Made by a program: the position numbers and the translations under genes
NCBI RefSeq assembly: GCF_030272615.1
Contig: NC_081405.1
Span: 474,875,508 to 474,939,507, forward strand
Length of the DNA stretch: 64,000 nucleotides
Source: Cryptomeria japonica
Taxonomy: Eukaryota; Streptophyta; Pinopsida; Cupressales; Cupressaceae
Direction: 5' to 3'
Notes under the pieces: generated by a model
Told to the model about the DNA's origin: nothing
Database searches by the model: none
What the model saw: only the letters and a program-made list of their open reading frames with translations
In this document: positions 48,501-56,881 of the stretch, piece by piece
Layout of the letters: every line of letters begins with the position of its first letter
Position numbering within the stretch: position 1 is the stretch's first letter

Positions 48501-51500
48501 CTAAAATCTTCTATTTAGGGTATAAGATCAATGCCTAAGGAGTTAGTGTAGATGAAGAGAAAATTAAAGCAATAGTAGATTGGCCTCAACCTAAGACTTC
48601 AACACATTTAAGGGGATTTGTAGGACTCTACAATTATTACAAAAGGTTTGTCAAAGGATTTTCAAGGCTGATTGTCCCATTAACAATTTTAACTAAGGTG
48701 CTTTTTCATGGAGCAAAAAGGCACAAAGTGCTTTTGACAAGCTCAAAGAAATAATGAGTTCGTATTTGGTATCAGCCATTTCAGATTTCTCTATTCCATT
48801 TGAATTAGAATGTGACGCTTCAAGAGCCATTTCAGATTTCTCTATTCCATTTGAATTAGAATGTGACGCTTCAAGAGAAGGTATTGGAGCCATATTGATG
48901 CAAAAGAAACATCCAATAGCTTTTGTGAATTGCAAGCTTAAGGAAATGGAAAATAATTATTCTATTTATGACAAAGAGATGGTAGCTATTATGCATGAAC
49001 TAGTTTAGACAATACCTAGTTTGTGGGAGGCTGTAATGTACCGTACCTGATTAACATAATTAATCAATTTCAATATACTTAAATTGATTGAGAGACTAAT
49101 CATGCAGCCAGTCATTGATATTCTTCAATTTATTAATTATTAACAAGTGCTTATTTATTTTCCTCATTAGATGATTAATTTCATTATTCATAGTTCTTAA
49201 TATAGATATCAAACACTGCTACTACTTCAGTTTTAAGGGGAAGGGATTATGTATGTTACCAAAGAACTTAGAGACCAAATACAATTGGCTCCCTCAAAGT
49301 TTACAGATCCAAGCCCTTACTTATCTTGGGTCTATACCCTCAAGGCTTATAGGTCACTGATCCCCACCCTATCTTGGGACTTAACCTATTGCTTGGATTT
49401 AGACTGCCCCTCTTTGGAACATCTCATCCCCATCTTCTTAAATACTGATAATAGCAGCAAGAATGAAATTGCATTTACATATTCCTCTTATTGACCATTA
49501 CCTTAAGAGTTCTTCCTAATTAATAGTCTGAGATTATTAATTTGTACTGTTCAAGACATTGTATACACACACACACATATATATTCTTTAAATTATATTT
49601 CAGATATTATAGTTTTAGCAGAATGTTTGCAGAATAAAACATTAATAGTGTAACAGTAATTGTCCAACATACCGTTGGCAGCAAGATGCAATTTGCTGAC
49701 TTCCCTCGACTCAGCCTTTCTTCCTTTTTATCCTTCAATGCTTTCTCCCCACTTGGAATCCTGTCTTATAAACTTTTTCAATGGTCTTGTGTGCAAGGAC
49801 GTGGCTCTTAGTCAACGCCCCTTTCTTTGCACCCCTACCATAAATCGTGAGTCTCTTAATAAGCTGTTGCTACGAATAATGGAATCATGCCTTTCAAACA
49901 GCACTTCAATGCTTGGAATTAATTTTTTATATTATTTAATATTAATTAGTATTGATTGTAAATTAATATTAAATATTAAACATTATTTTTTAATTTATTA
50001 TATTATTTAATATTAATTGTTATTGATTGTAAAATAATATTAAATATTAAACATTGTTTATAAATTAATATTTAGATATTGATTATATAAGAATATAAGA
50101 TAGAAAATGGTTATATAAGAAATAAATTAATAAGATGAGAAAGAAGATAATTGATTATATATTAATATTTTTACAAAGGCTGTACAACCTGAGTTGGTCT
50201 AGTGGTGGAAAACTTGCTCTCAATAGAGGTCACAAGTTCAAATCCCACAAAGGGGGTAGGGTATGTACACCTTATCGGCTTTGGCCCATTACCTATCAAT
50301 AAAAAATATATATTTTTACAAAGGCTTATTGTTAAGAGTGATCATAATAGTCTAAAAGTTTTCTTGAACCAAAATTATCTAAATAATAGACAGCAGAAGT
50401 GGGTTAGCAAGTTGTAAGCCTATGACTTTAATATTGAGTACATGAATGGAAAGAATAATGCGGTGGTCAATGCTTTGTCACAAAGGCCTCATTTATGCTC
50501 TATGACGGATATTTCTGCTCACTAAAAAAATTTGATACTCGCTGAATATGCCAAGGATGCATTTGCTAATGCTATATTGGAAGGCAAGCTACAAGACGAC
50601 AAGTACAAGATGGTGGAGGAGCTCATCCTCTACAAAGACCAAATATATCTCATCCCAAGATCAAAAATGAAAGAAAGGATTTTAAGGGCATACTATGATA
50701 CTCCATTGGTAAGTCATCAAGGTTATTATAAAACATACAAACAAGTGAGGGAAAGATTCTCTCAGAAAGACCTCAAAGCAGATGTTTTAAAGCATATCAG
50801 GGGAAGCATGTTTTTTCAAAGAAACAAGATAGAACAGGCATTTCCAGCCGATTTGTTACAACTCTTATCAATACCAAATCAAAAATAGGAGAGTATTTTA
50901 ATGGACTTCATCACAAGGCTTCCGAAAGTACAAGGAAAGGATTATATATTTGAAGTAGTAGATAGACCAAGTATGCTCATTTTCATGCCATGTATTTTCA
51001 ATATAGATGGACTACATGGACTACCTCAAAACATCAAAAGTGACAAAGATAGTAAATTCCTCAATTTATTTTGGTAGCACTCTTTAAGTTGATTGGAACA
51101 GAACTTACCCCAAGCACTAGCAACCACCCACAAAAGGATGGGCAAATTGAAATTGTAAATAAGTGGCTTGAAGGGCATTTGCAGAGCTATATGACAAGGC
51201 AACAAACAGCATGAATCAAATGGTTACATCTTGGATAATATTGCTAAAATTCTAGCCATCATATGTCAATAGGAATGACTCCCTTCAAGACACTATATGG
51301 TTATGACGCAATACCATTTAAGGATTTAATTCTTATAGATAGCAGAATCCTTGGAGCAAAAGACTTGGTGCAACAGAGTGTGGATATTTAAAACACACTC
51401 AAAGAAAACTTACAACATGCCCAGAATCAACAAAAAATGTATGTTGATCATCATAGATCTGAAAGAACATTTTAAGTTGAATACGCGGTTTTCCTAAGGT

Positions 51501-54500
51501 TACAACCTTATAAACAATCCTCCCTCAAGTGGTGTAGAGAAACTCAAGCCACAATTCTATGGACCATATAAGATTATAAGAAGTATCGATAAAGTTGCTT
51601 ATGAATTGGAGTTACGAGCAAATAGTCAAATTTATAATGTCTTTTACATATCTCGCCTCAAGAATTAGACCATGTCTAGAGTTAACCCACTTGATGAGGA
51701 TAAAAAATTAATTTTGGAACCCAAAGCCATCATTGACATGAAAGAAAATAAGTTAAGAAATAAGGTTATTCCAAAACATTTGGTTAAATGGAAGAATCCA
51801 CCTATGGAGGATGCCACTTGGGAAGGAGCAGAAATTTCCGATCAACCCAATTTAAAATTGCTTGAGGTCAAGCAATCTTGGGAAGGGCGGACTGTCATGC
51901 CCTGCCCAATTGCTGCCTATTGTTGTCCATTTCCAGCAATAAAGCAATTTAAAAATTATGCTCATCTCATATACAATCAATTAAATAATGAAGTGACACT
52001 AGCAATAGGCAGTAGTGCTAATACATTAGCTTAATTAAAACAAATTATTATTCTCAAAAGGCAGCAATGAAGGGTGGTGACTCCTTCAAGAAAATGTTAT
52101 AAAGAGCAAATCATTTCATTGAGAATATCAACAATTTTTGGAATAGATAATATGTCTATTTACCAGTGAATTACAGCCAAAGAGGACAACAACCCTCCCA
52201 AGGTAAATTGAGAGTTTTAAGGATTAAATCCTTTAAATTCTCTGAGCAAGTTAAGGACAAAAAACCTTAATTACCATTGCTGAGTTAGTGGCTGAAACCT
52301 CTGATTTGGTCAGATCTCTAAGCATTTTTCAAAGTAGACATACAAGAGAAAATCATCACAGTATAAAGGAGAATTACAGCAGAAAATCAAGATATGATTT
52401 ATTTTCAGAATTATGTCATAAATTATAAATCTGAGTATTATAATAAATTCATAATTTTAGACAAAGTCATTTATAAATTTAAAGCAATAATCATTTTGAG
52501 GAAGGATTATTGTTTTAGGGTGAAAATTAGAAATGTTCTAGAAAGGGGCACCACACATATATCAAATTGAACCAACTCTAAGTGTCACTCTATATGAAAT
52601 AAATCAACATTCTCAAACTTATCTCAAGGATGCATACCACTCACATGCCCTCCACATACACCCACAATAGTAGTAGGAGGTAGACCATGGAACATATCTA
52701 AATGGCACATCTACTCCATGCTTGTAAAATTCAAGTGCCCTAATCTCCCATACCATATATATCCTCATCCATCTCAGCCACAAAAACAAATTACCCCTAG
52801 CCCTTAGAAACATCCCCAAACATAAATTGTATTTCCTACAACTACATGAAGCTTGTTTGCGATATCCTTCATCACAAATATATCAAGCCAAAAGCCTAGC
52901 TTCTTCCCTTGTTGAGTGATTTTTGGCCTATGCATATAAGATTAGCATTCAAATCACAAACGTGGCAAACACCATGGATAACAACATTACTCATATCAAC
53001 GTCACCATTTCCAACAACAGTTAGTGTTGAAGTATCCGCAATTTAAATTAGAGATCTTCTCATCATTACATTTGCTAAGCAAAGTGAACAAATTAATATC
53101 CTTAGCCATATGATGCCTGCACCTTGAATCCACAATCCATTTAGATCTAGAAGTGTGAGAATACAAATCTTTGGACATGTAAGTAACAAAAGTAATATTC
53201 TTACCACTAGCCTTGTTGTCATAGTACTTGAGATATTCAATCTCTTTCTTAAGATCCTTCATCTTCTTCAAACAGGTACTAGCCATGGTTTCCTTTGGAT
53301 GTATCTTTTCACCTTTCCTTTTGGTCATGTAAACATGCTGCTTCCAACCATGTTTCCCAACTTTGTGAAATTCTCATATTCCATAAACAAAAGTAATCAC
53401 AACTCATAAAAATTTACTTTGCTTGCATCCTTCATTGCGACCCTGAAGAAAAGAAGTGTGGAGAGAAAGGCATCAAATGGCAGCTTCAGATTCTCAAGTG
53501 CAATCTCCACCAACTAATTATCATTTGTATTCTCCCCTGAATTCCCTAGCTGCTGCTAAATATCATTGATGCAGTCCAGGTAATCCTCAATCCAATCAAA
53601 ATCTTTTGGATCGAATCTGACTAAATCACTGTCCAACATGAAAATTCAGGACTCATTTGGCTTGTTAAACAAGTTTTGCAAACCATCCCACATCTCCTTT
53701 GGAGTCTTCTCCTAGAAATGAAAACGAAGTTAAGGAACAATGTGCACCTTCAAGATCACCATTGCCTGTCCTCTCTTCTCCAAAAAGTGAAAAAGTGTTT
53801 CGTCCTCTACACAATCCACCACAACCTAAAACCATAAAGTTCTCTCACTCATCCATACACAAACCCTACAGTTGTGCTTGACCATCATGGCAACAATTGT
53901 TATTGCTTCCATCTTTAGTTGAGATCTTTCCAACAAATATTGCAAAGAATGTAGCAAAATAGGGGAAAAAAAATGTTCAACTACATACTAAAATTACTAT
54001 AGCTATATATGAATAGACAAAGGATCCATTACAAATGCCAATACACATCCCTATCTTCAAATCTATTGATAGATATGCATAACCATGCAGTGTGTCTCCT
54101 TGTTCATTACTTATATATCAGTTATTCAATAAACTGCTCCTGGTTTAGGACTCACTGCATCCTCACAGGTCTGTTCAACTTTAGATAAAATTTTCAGCAG
54201 AAAAGATTACATTCAAAATTAACAAAAATATTATATAGCACTTAGCTAATAGCACAACATTCAGATGCAAGCATTTGTTACATAAAAGCCAATAGTACAA
54301 CATTCAGATGAAGGCATTTGTTACATAAAAGTTTTTTATGGTCTGTGCTAGAGCTAACAGGCTATTAAGCTGTAAAGATATGCTAGGGACCCCAAAAAAC
54401 AAATTTTCTCGCTTTGCATTTACAGGCTATTAGAGGCTGTAAAGATATGCTAGGGACCCCAAGAAACACATTTTCTCACTTTGCACTTACAACATACGGC

Positions 54501-56379
54501 TAAGAGAACCAAAATAAAGAGGACATTCTAAAGTAAATCAAGGTTGCACCAAAAAAGCATGTGTAATACAGGTTCTGAACAGATTTAAGTGAATTGAAAA
54601 AGATAAACATGTTATAATTCCAGGATGCTTACAAGTTTCAGGATCTTCAGCACAACCACAAATTCCGGTAGTCCAAGGTTCATCTGCTGGTGGCTCGTAA
54701 CTTTCAGGAAGAGGCTGGCCACACTCTCGACATGTATGTGTGGCTAACTGATCAAAAGCAAAAATCAGCAGTTCAGTTTTATCATTTTCTTGCAGCAATA
54801 AGAACAGGAAACCAATACAAGTAATCACATAACTTCCTTGAAATGCAAATTACTCGAGAATTGGACATGAAATTTAGTTTCAGAAAACCAAGCCCCATCC
54901 AAATGAGTATTTAATACACAATGGGCATATAAAACCATAAACTAAGCTCCCAAACGCTGATCAAATTTTATTTGAACCCCATGAAAAAAACTGCAGCCAT
55001 GTTCAATTAAACCTGTAGTGTAACAAGCATACAATTGCATACAATAACATAGCAAAGAACAAAAAATGAAGTGCAACAGATCCGAAGCTAAGCAGGGTAT
55101 GGAAACAGTATGCAGGTTTACTACTGGAAAACTGTGAAACAATTGAATGCCTCTCAATATTCCAACATCCTTTGCTGCTCTTTTTGAGACCATGCATCAG
55201 AAGCCCACTAAATCCTCAATTATATATCTCCAGTATTTAGAATCACAAAAAACATAATTAAACGTGTTCAAGGAAGCATGGAAGGCATAGAATATGAAAA
55301 ATGAGAATAAAGCAAGCAAAGACGAATGCTTCAAAAGCAATGTTAAAGATGAGAAGGTCAACAAATTGCCTGGCAAAAAAACTCCTAATGAATGAAAACT
55401 TTTTTTATTTTGAAATCTTAAGGCTTCAGTCTCAAATGCTATAACACGCTTGTTAAGATAGCCGCATTTAAAACCTGGCAGCAGAGAAATTTTCCAGCAG
55501 GGGATACCCACTGGTTTATGAAATCCAGGCCATTACTGTAAACCAACATTTTCAGTGTAATTGCAGGAAGAATCTGCCCAGCCTTGATGCTCAATAGCCA
55601 TTCTCATCTCTAGTGACCCCGCAAGAGTTTTAACCCAATTTGACACACTCGGAAATAATGGCAGTAACATGAATAACAAACAAGTCCAATAACTTTGTAC
55701 GTTAATTGACTGAATCCAATTGCATTAAGAAACACCCATTTTCAATCCTCCTGTTCGACCAAAAGGAGGCAACTACAATTTGTATGGCAAACAAGGGAAA
55801 CTATACGAAAAAATGACCAGCAGTAGCGTTGCATGCTCATTGTAACAAGGGCATATGATAGGTACCAGTTATCAGGCATGCCCACTTTCCTTGTTCAAGT
55901 TAGTTTTTAGCTTGTACTATTAAGTCAGTGGGTAGAATTAAGTACCATCATTGATTTAGAACCCAAACCTAATGGAAAACCTAATCCGTGGAAGGGCCAA
56001 TTGCATCCTCAACCTTAACATAATTTGCACGATATATCTACTTCATCACATGCACAAAACTTGATTTCAACCCCAACTGATTCGCACAGCGAATTTTATG
56101 ACCGATACTTGAAATTCTTTTAATACGTACTAAATGCAAATTTGTTCCTTGAACAACGAATTTTCTCGAAATTGTATTACAGGCATCCACAAAAATAAGC
56201 CCATATAAACCCAACAAATAAAAAATCTCAGACATGTAATAGATAAGCGGTTTGAAAAGTAAAACAACCTGTGGAACATGTACAGGCTGATTAAGTTCTC
56301 CAGGGTGTATGTCCTCTACTTGGGTATCCCGTTCCTTTGTTAATTTCACATAACGTGATACATTGTTGTTTTCCGTCAT
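30588..56379 (-). CDS. CNR6: PLAC8 / cell number regulator 6-type membrane protein, four exons
   Basis: Coding exons on the minus strand are 56269-56379, 54633-54747, 31791-32056 and 30588-30809, giving 237 aa. Splice sites are CAG|GTTGTT / GATCAG|TT (phase 0), ACTT|GTAAGC / TTCCAG|GC (phase 1) and CAG|GTAAAT / TTGCAG|AA (phase 0). Exon 1 has the conserved SRYVKLTK...[12 protein letters not shown] start, exon 2 the [20 protein letters not shown] block. Exon 3 has the PLAC8 motif CCLGLFCPC (residues 76-84) and two hydrophobic segments (about 108-124 and 132-153). Exon 4 has CDPCMVHCC and CALCQEHRE (about 168-188). Length and order fit the plant CNR6 group (PLAC8 superfamily), whose members act at membranes in organ-size control or metal/calcium transport; the role here is inferred. 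The frame is intact across all exons, so it is likely functional. Identification is very sure; expression is untested. Confidence 0.95.
33100..34514 (+). pseudogene. gag-like region of an LTR element next to its 3' LTR
   Basis: A reading near 33120-33230 (NYESWAKGI-like, then a PEPK stretch) resembles the start of copia-type gag. The frame at 33519-34073 (184 codons, Asp/Ser/Phe/Leu-rich) follows and matches no domain I know. Frames are broken at about 33475. RT and integrase are missing, so the element looks like a truncated or non-autonomous derivative. It ends at a CTTGAGGGGG polypurine tract (34505-34514). Confidence 0.45.
34515..34792 (+). repeat. 278-bp LTR (TG...CA)
   Basis: It starts TGTTGGAGTAA directly after the polypurine tract and ends GGTTATGTTACA. 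A TTTATAAAGAGGC TATA box sits at 34701. At its right end the minus-strand copia reading begins abruptly, so this element also inserted into, or beside, the copia copy. The 5' LTR was not found. Confidence 0.65.
34793..35202 (-). pseudogene. copia pol fragment (start of RT)
   Basis: The minus-strand translation resembles the copia integrase-RT linker and the beginning of RT (a DPQSY...[11 protein letters not shown] reading near 35060-34990, then YKARLV near 34870). It continues the copia reading that breaks off at 42817, joined across the 7.6-kb insertion by the duplicated GAACC. Confidence 0.65.
35650..37534 (+). repeat. array of 13 imperfect hairpins, mostly 166 bp apart
   Basis: Hairpin units start near 35650, 35816, 35982, 36027, 36191, 36357, 36554, 36720, 36826, 37001, 37167, 37334 and 37500. 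Seven of the twelve steps are 166 or 167 bp. The usual arms are ATCGCTCCTGTCCCT and AGGGACCAGGGCGAT around a 5-base loop: a 15-pair stem with two adjacent mismatches and one G:T. Spacers keep length but little sequence; a GAATATAAA block recurs in four of the first five. Loops vary (CTCCA, CAGGA, CAGTGA, TTGGAC types). Confidence 0.95.
37743..37875 (+). promoter_or_regulatory. duplicated box ending in a TATA box
   Basis: ATCGATTTCAAGCGCTCATTTAAGG at 37744 and ATCGATTGCAAGCGCTATATAAGG at 37853 are two versions of one box about 109 bp apart. The second contains TATATAA at 37869-37875. This is the best promoter candidate for the 1100-codon ORF, putting a start near 37900. Confidence 0.55.
37969..38325 (+). 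other. GCG-motif-rich 5' untranslated region
   Basis: Degenerate repeats of AAGGTGGCGC / AAGGTGGTGCG and of GACCACGTC occur at about 37970-38200. No start codon context stands out. A candidate intron follows: donor CGAG|GTATGG at 38326 and acceptor TGTGTAG|G at 38529. Confidence 0.4.
38451..41753 (+). CDS. intact 1100-codon ORF of unknown function
   Basis: The frame is unbroken from 38451 to TGA at 41753. If the candidate 204-nt intron 38326-38529 is used, the first ATG is at 38577 (M43), giving 1058 aa. Residues about 45-570 look globular, with aromatic-rich blocks (a [10 protein letters not shown] stretch near 230, a [10 protein letters not shown] stretch near 360). Residues 580-605 contain three EGN repeats, followed by a lysine-rich, NLS-like run (about 605-625). 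An acidic linker follows; a likely coiled coil lies at about 797-833, then a long helical C-terminus. I see no RT, integrase, protease, zinc knuckle or transposase motif. Some blocks faintly recall PMD-like transposon proteins, which I cannot confirm. Conservation of so long a frame in decayed surroundings suggests recent insertion or selection. Confidence 0.85.
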   Translation: MRFPKIYLSYLRYLLQNLFLIMKCCVGTATPKAGASTSRSALMKEDQKTEEVETKIVSKWSNIGDTNLGNFSTKKFREVPYIGKPSPVARRIIESGIIKAAGFPPAIQCHELMIECARHYNPQSRTIVSNEGNTLAYLSEEAISEAFHLPEHRDMIYKSIEGARSVYDDDPDACLSIINKNWLLKSRPRLSKVPNTPHRIDFQEEYRDLITMLNRVTGAPHAFYFEKWMFYFVQVIVQGKGTIHWARIISHCLDVQLRRLRATKSFHMSSYVIYALIRSVEYAGLPHRGVIGRGPGEVRACESYTYLHHPPGKNYKLVNDTFTMNITRTLQGGIHNRLSQDAQEFIKRYGAWFIQFPKFTYIRVHGCPLPPYMLPRYPTDRIVLLEVTRQLAAYVKAFRHRHQNGVQVPIILGNSVEVCPNVSAMDDAEKELALYPFSSFAWRNSFDPHGHLEETVGRRFRHEHQIEDFMMNLLDDLEVKRKIHSRLPLDFIRKCKIYRVADQAQDNGRHIQSSYDRESKTISLNWNEPEAVDLDDLMAPVLSCTRRWVDVQHQKLREQGIAMSFTLEEKPAEGGASVSEGNPNPRNSCEGNLRCASEGNLHSRGSKRKERSEKKESSKKKQGANKDQTPGTSSKPEDRTVRVEESMESMVQNDRQEEGQAQHVSSDGSLQDYDLDNDNEVTSPPRQEEIVHKEIRVQETRSNIPDWLKERLTKVIVIEDEDSAIDLESLVGRSHMTTEKKKATKMSKMIRDETGSRKLQIATPAADKYEGEILAEDYHIQTIELGPSTAEQTLDDATDTFEALKDKLREEVEKNRKLEKEVGAWRTYFSHINEPLGRQDPVRSPVQALPLQSINEAERFRNLVQRTSSWMDRSHTMAIEFVTRMSKITHQAIQVLEIIHKLMATVAAFAHTKDVVIPILKVIRHTSRRILAQERILEGDSHSLFQWSTLLHIKSVLFEDISVRCGQVEEVINPIQDRVFEVLRTILGRRIEVETDVDLQEFEDRIKIIFRKDADVTDEQYDQMYATMLLIDRTKELEPTWDTALLDAFDQVIHLEESIKNLPEIPNTEIEGIVTKFIAYAKKENWKGNKILDERLLQMT
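42111..42116 (+). terminator. poly(A) signal downstream of the 1100-codon ORF
   Basis: AATAAA lies 358 bases after the stop codon, inside the element. Together with TATATAA at 37869 it predicts a transcript of about 4.2 kb contained wholly in the element. Confidence 0.5.
42817..43717 (-). pseudogene. copia integrase fragment
   Basis: The minus-strand translation near 43445-43240 matches the end of a copia integrase core (a [11 protein letters not shown]...EKWCGRRP reading). The post-integrase linker follows down to 42817 (a PSPRRK-like end). It is broken by stops. It lies between the two large insertions and belongs to the same copia copy as 52561-53930. Confidence 0.75.
43723..44307 (+). 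repeat. 5' LTR of the chromovirus
   Basis: It begins TGTCATGCCC and ends GGGACATTACA, matching 51893-52555 with many substitutions and small indels; the 3' copy has about 80 extra bases. Confidence 0.9.
44310..44321 (+). promoter_or_regulatory. primer binding site
   Basis: TGGTATCAGAGC, complementary to the 3' end of initiator methionine tRNA, lies two bases after the LTR, as in most plant Ty3 and copia elements. Confidence 0.9.
44383..45682 (+). pseudogene. chromovirus gag
   Basis: An N-terminal coiled-coil-like stretch starts at 44383. The capsid-like gag core lies at about 44930-45300 and a knuckle remnant ([13 protein letters not shown]) at about 45499-45537, where the first cysteine is replaced by tyrosine. 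Stops occur at about 44458, 44562 and 45076, and there are frame changes. The reading ends at 45682, where the 1.7-kb insertion begins. Confidence 0.75.
45688..47369. mobile_element. 1.7-kb insertion with a palindrome array
   Basis: It separates chromovirus gag from protease. GGACC occurs on both sides (45683-45687 and 47370-47374) and may be the target duplication, so the boundaries are inferred. Composition is more GC-rich than the surroundings. No coding domain is seen; long frames on both strands across 46590-47370 simply translate the repeats. Confidence 0.5.
46764..47185. repeat. seven GGAACC...GGTTCC palindromes
   Basis: Palindromic units start at 46764 (GGAACCTCGAGGTTCC, perfect), 46855, 46911, 46960, 47024, 47087 and 47170, spaced 49-91 bp. 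Each is followed by a GGAGTTCCG-like half repeat and a purine-rich spacer. Arms are mostly kept while the central bases and spacers differ. Confidence 0.9.
47375..49031 (+). pseudogene. chromovirus protease, RT and RNase H (first part)
   Basis: A protease-like ATHNFIDEG reading lies at about 47423-47450. RT follows at about 47860-48700 with [13 protein letters not shown], a [14 protein letters not shown]-type block near 48290 and FFDDILIYS (the YxDD box with Y changed to F) near 48378. RNase H begins near 48750 and contains a 51-bp duplication. Many stops are present. The reading is cut at 49031 by the solo LTR. Confidence 0.8.
48774..48875 (+). repeat. perfect 51-bp in-frame tandem duplication in RNase H
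   Basis: Copies 48774-48824 and 48825-48875 are identical. The 17 duplicated codons include the LECDAS box with the first catalytic aspartate of RNase H, so the protein would carry this box twice. Confidence 0.95.
49032..50175 (+). repeat. probable 1.14-kb solo LTR
   Basis: It runs from TGTAATGTACC at 49032 to ATTTTTACA at 50175 and sits between GAGGC (49027-49031) and AAGGC (50176-50180), a near-match target duplication. The RNase H reading of the host chromovirus is continuous if it is removed. The right half is very AT-rich with repeated TTAATATTAAATATTAAA-like blocks. A short CA run is at 49565-49580. Confidence 0.6.
50182..50309 (+). mobile_element. tRNA-derived SINE with 17-bp target duplication
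   Basis: An A-box-like TGGTCTAGTGG lies near 50195 and a B-box-like GTTCAAATCCC near 50236, at tRNA-like spacing. A tRNA-unrelated body follows, ending in an A-rich tail. ATATTTTTACAAAGGCT occurs at 50165-50181 and again at 50310-50326, a perfect target-site duplication. It sits at the junction of the solo LTR and the chromovirus. Confidence 0.85.
50327..51660 (+). pseudogene. chromovirus RNase H end and integrase
   Basis: The RNase H end ([14 protein letters not shown]) resumes at about 50331. The integrase HHCC domain follows at about 50690-50830: both histidines are present but the CxxC pair is lost. The catalytic core lies at about 50890-51310 and contains several stops. A C-terminal [11 protein letters not shown] reading is at about 51545. 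Confidence 0.8.
51672..51890 (+). pseudogene. chromodomain
   Basis: A short unbroken frame reads [11 protein letters not shown]...[16 protein letters not shown] (about 51712-51835), a chromodomain attached to the integrase end. Chromodomains of this class are thought to steer integration toward particular chromatin. It marks the element as a chromovirus. The open frame runs on into the 3' LTR. Confidence 0.85.
51893..52555 (+). repeat. 3' LTR of the chromovirus
   Basis: It starts TGTCATGCCC directly after a GGGAAGGGCGGAC polypurine tract and ends GGGGCACCACA, followed by the CATAT duplication. Confidence 0.9.
52561..53930 (-). pseudogene. copia gag, protease and integrase start
   Basis: Read right to left: a copia gag (UBN2-type) reading at about 53900-53400, a protease ([13 protein letters not shown], the D-S-G site changed to D-S-R) at about 53140-53100, then a GAG-pre-integrase region with GHLNF and [10 protein letters not shown] readings at about 52740-52620. 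Stops and frameshifts are present. The element breaks at 52561 where the chromovirus inserted. No 5' LTR was identified above 53930. Confidence 0.75.
53931..54632. repeat. intron DNA with two small tandem duplications
   Basis: A 43-bp unit is duplicated at 54248-54331 (AATAGyACAACATTCAGATG start). A unit of about 65 bp is duplicated at 54360-54492 (GGCTATTA...TGCTAGGGACCCC). Both pairs are slightly diverged and lie just downstream of exon 2. No gene is seen. Confidence 0.7.
54748..56268 (-). other. intron 1 of the PLAC8 gene
   Basis: This 1521-bp phase-0 intron shows no transposon or gene. Minus-strand frames of about 80-100 codons here are not supported by any domain. Confidence 0.85.
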
Positions 56380-56661
56380 TGCTACCTCTCTGTTCTTGTT
56401 GACAACTTGTCTGATGTACAGTGTGGATCCTCCTTTCAGAGTGGGGTTTTGCACTGTTTCAGAGAGCACCGGCGCGTAAAGGATTCTCAAACCTAGTTAT
56501 TATGTTGGGTTTGTAAATTTCCGCTTCGGAAGGTCTTATTCCTTTAATTTTTGTCATTAAACGGCAGAGAAGTGGACAATTTTGTCAAGTGCACGTTGTC
56601 AGTGAGTAAAGCGATTTTTTCCATTCAAATCGTTCTGTTTCTATTATATCGGCACTTCCGC

Positions 56662-56667
56662 TATATA
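56662..56667 (-). promoter_or_regulatory. candidate TATA box of the PLAC8 gene
   Basis: On the minus strand GTATATAGCGG lies 283 bp upstream of the start codon, in a locally less AT-rich stretch. It is the only good TATA-like site between the ATG and the LINE fragment at 56.9 kb. Position is plausible but untested. Confidence 0.3.
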
Positions 56668-56881
56668 CCTAGATAGAGCTGTGGCATAATTTTAAACAAT
56701 TTGAGTGAAGCGGGTTCAAGTTATATAGAAGGAAGAGTACATGGATGAAAAAAAATTCAAAGAAAGCATGTGGGTAGGTCAGTTGGGGAGGAAAAAAGAA
56801 TACTATATCAAACACTTTAATCCTACACATGATCATACACAAAAGAATTACATAGGAATGGATATAAAGTGAAAGGCAAAA

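Larger units (their letters stand above)
43723..52555 (+). mobile_element. chromodomain Ty3 retrotransposon with nested insertions
   Basis: LTRs are 43723-44307 and 51893-52555, flanked by a perfect CATAT duplication (43718-43722 and 52556-52560). A primer binding site starts at 44310 and a polypurine tract precedes 51893. Order: gag (from about 44383), protease, RT, RNase H, integrase, chromodomain. Every domain has stops or frameshifts and the LTRs have diverged in sequence and length (585 and 663 bp), so the copy is old and inactive. Three later insertions lie inside it. Confidence 0.9.
32057..54632 (-). other. 22.6-kb intron 2 of the PLAC8 gene
   Basis: The intron is bounded by a GTAAGC donor at 54632 and a TTCCAG acceptor at 32057. 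It holds at least one copia element, one chromovirus, the 7.6-kb hairpin/ORF element, a further LTR element end, a probable solo LTR, a palindrome-array element and a SINE, several nested in each other. Between 32057 and about 33100 no gene or element is recognised; the DNA is AT-rich. Confidence 0.9.

Noticed and set aside
50182-50260. tRNA gene
   Set aside because: A- and B-box-like motifs are present but no cloverleaf with matching acceptor ends is visible; the 17-bp TSD and A-rich tail identify a SINE.
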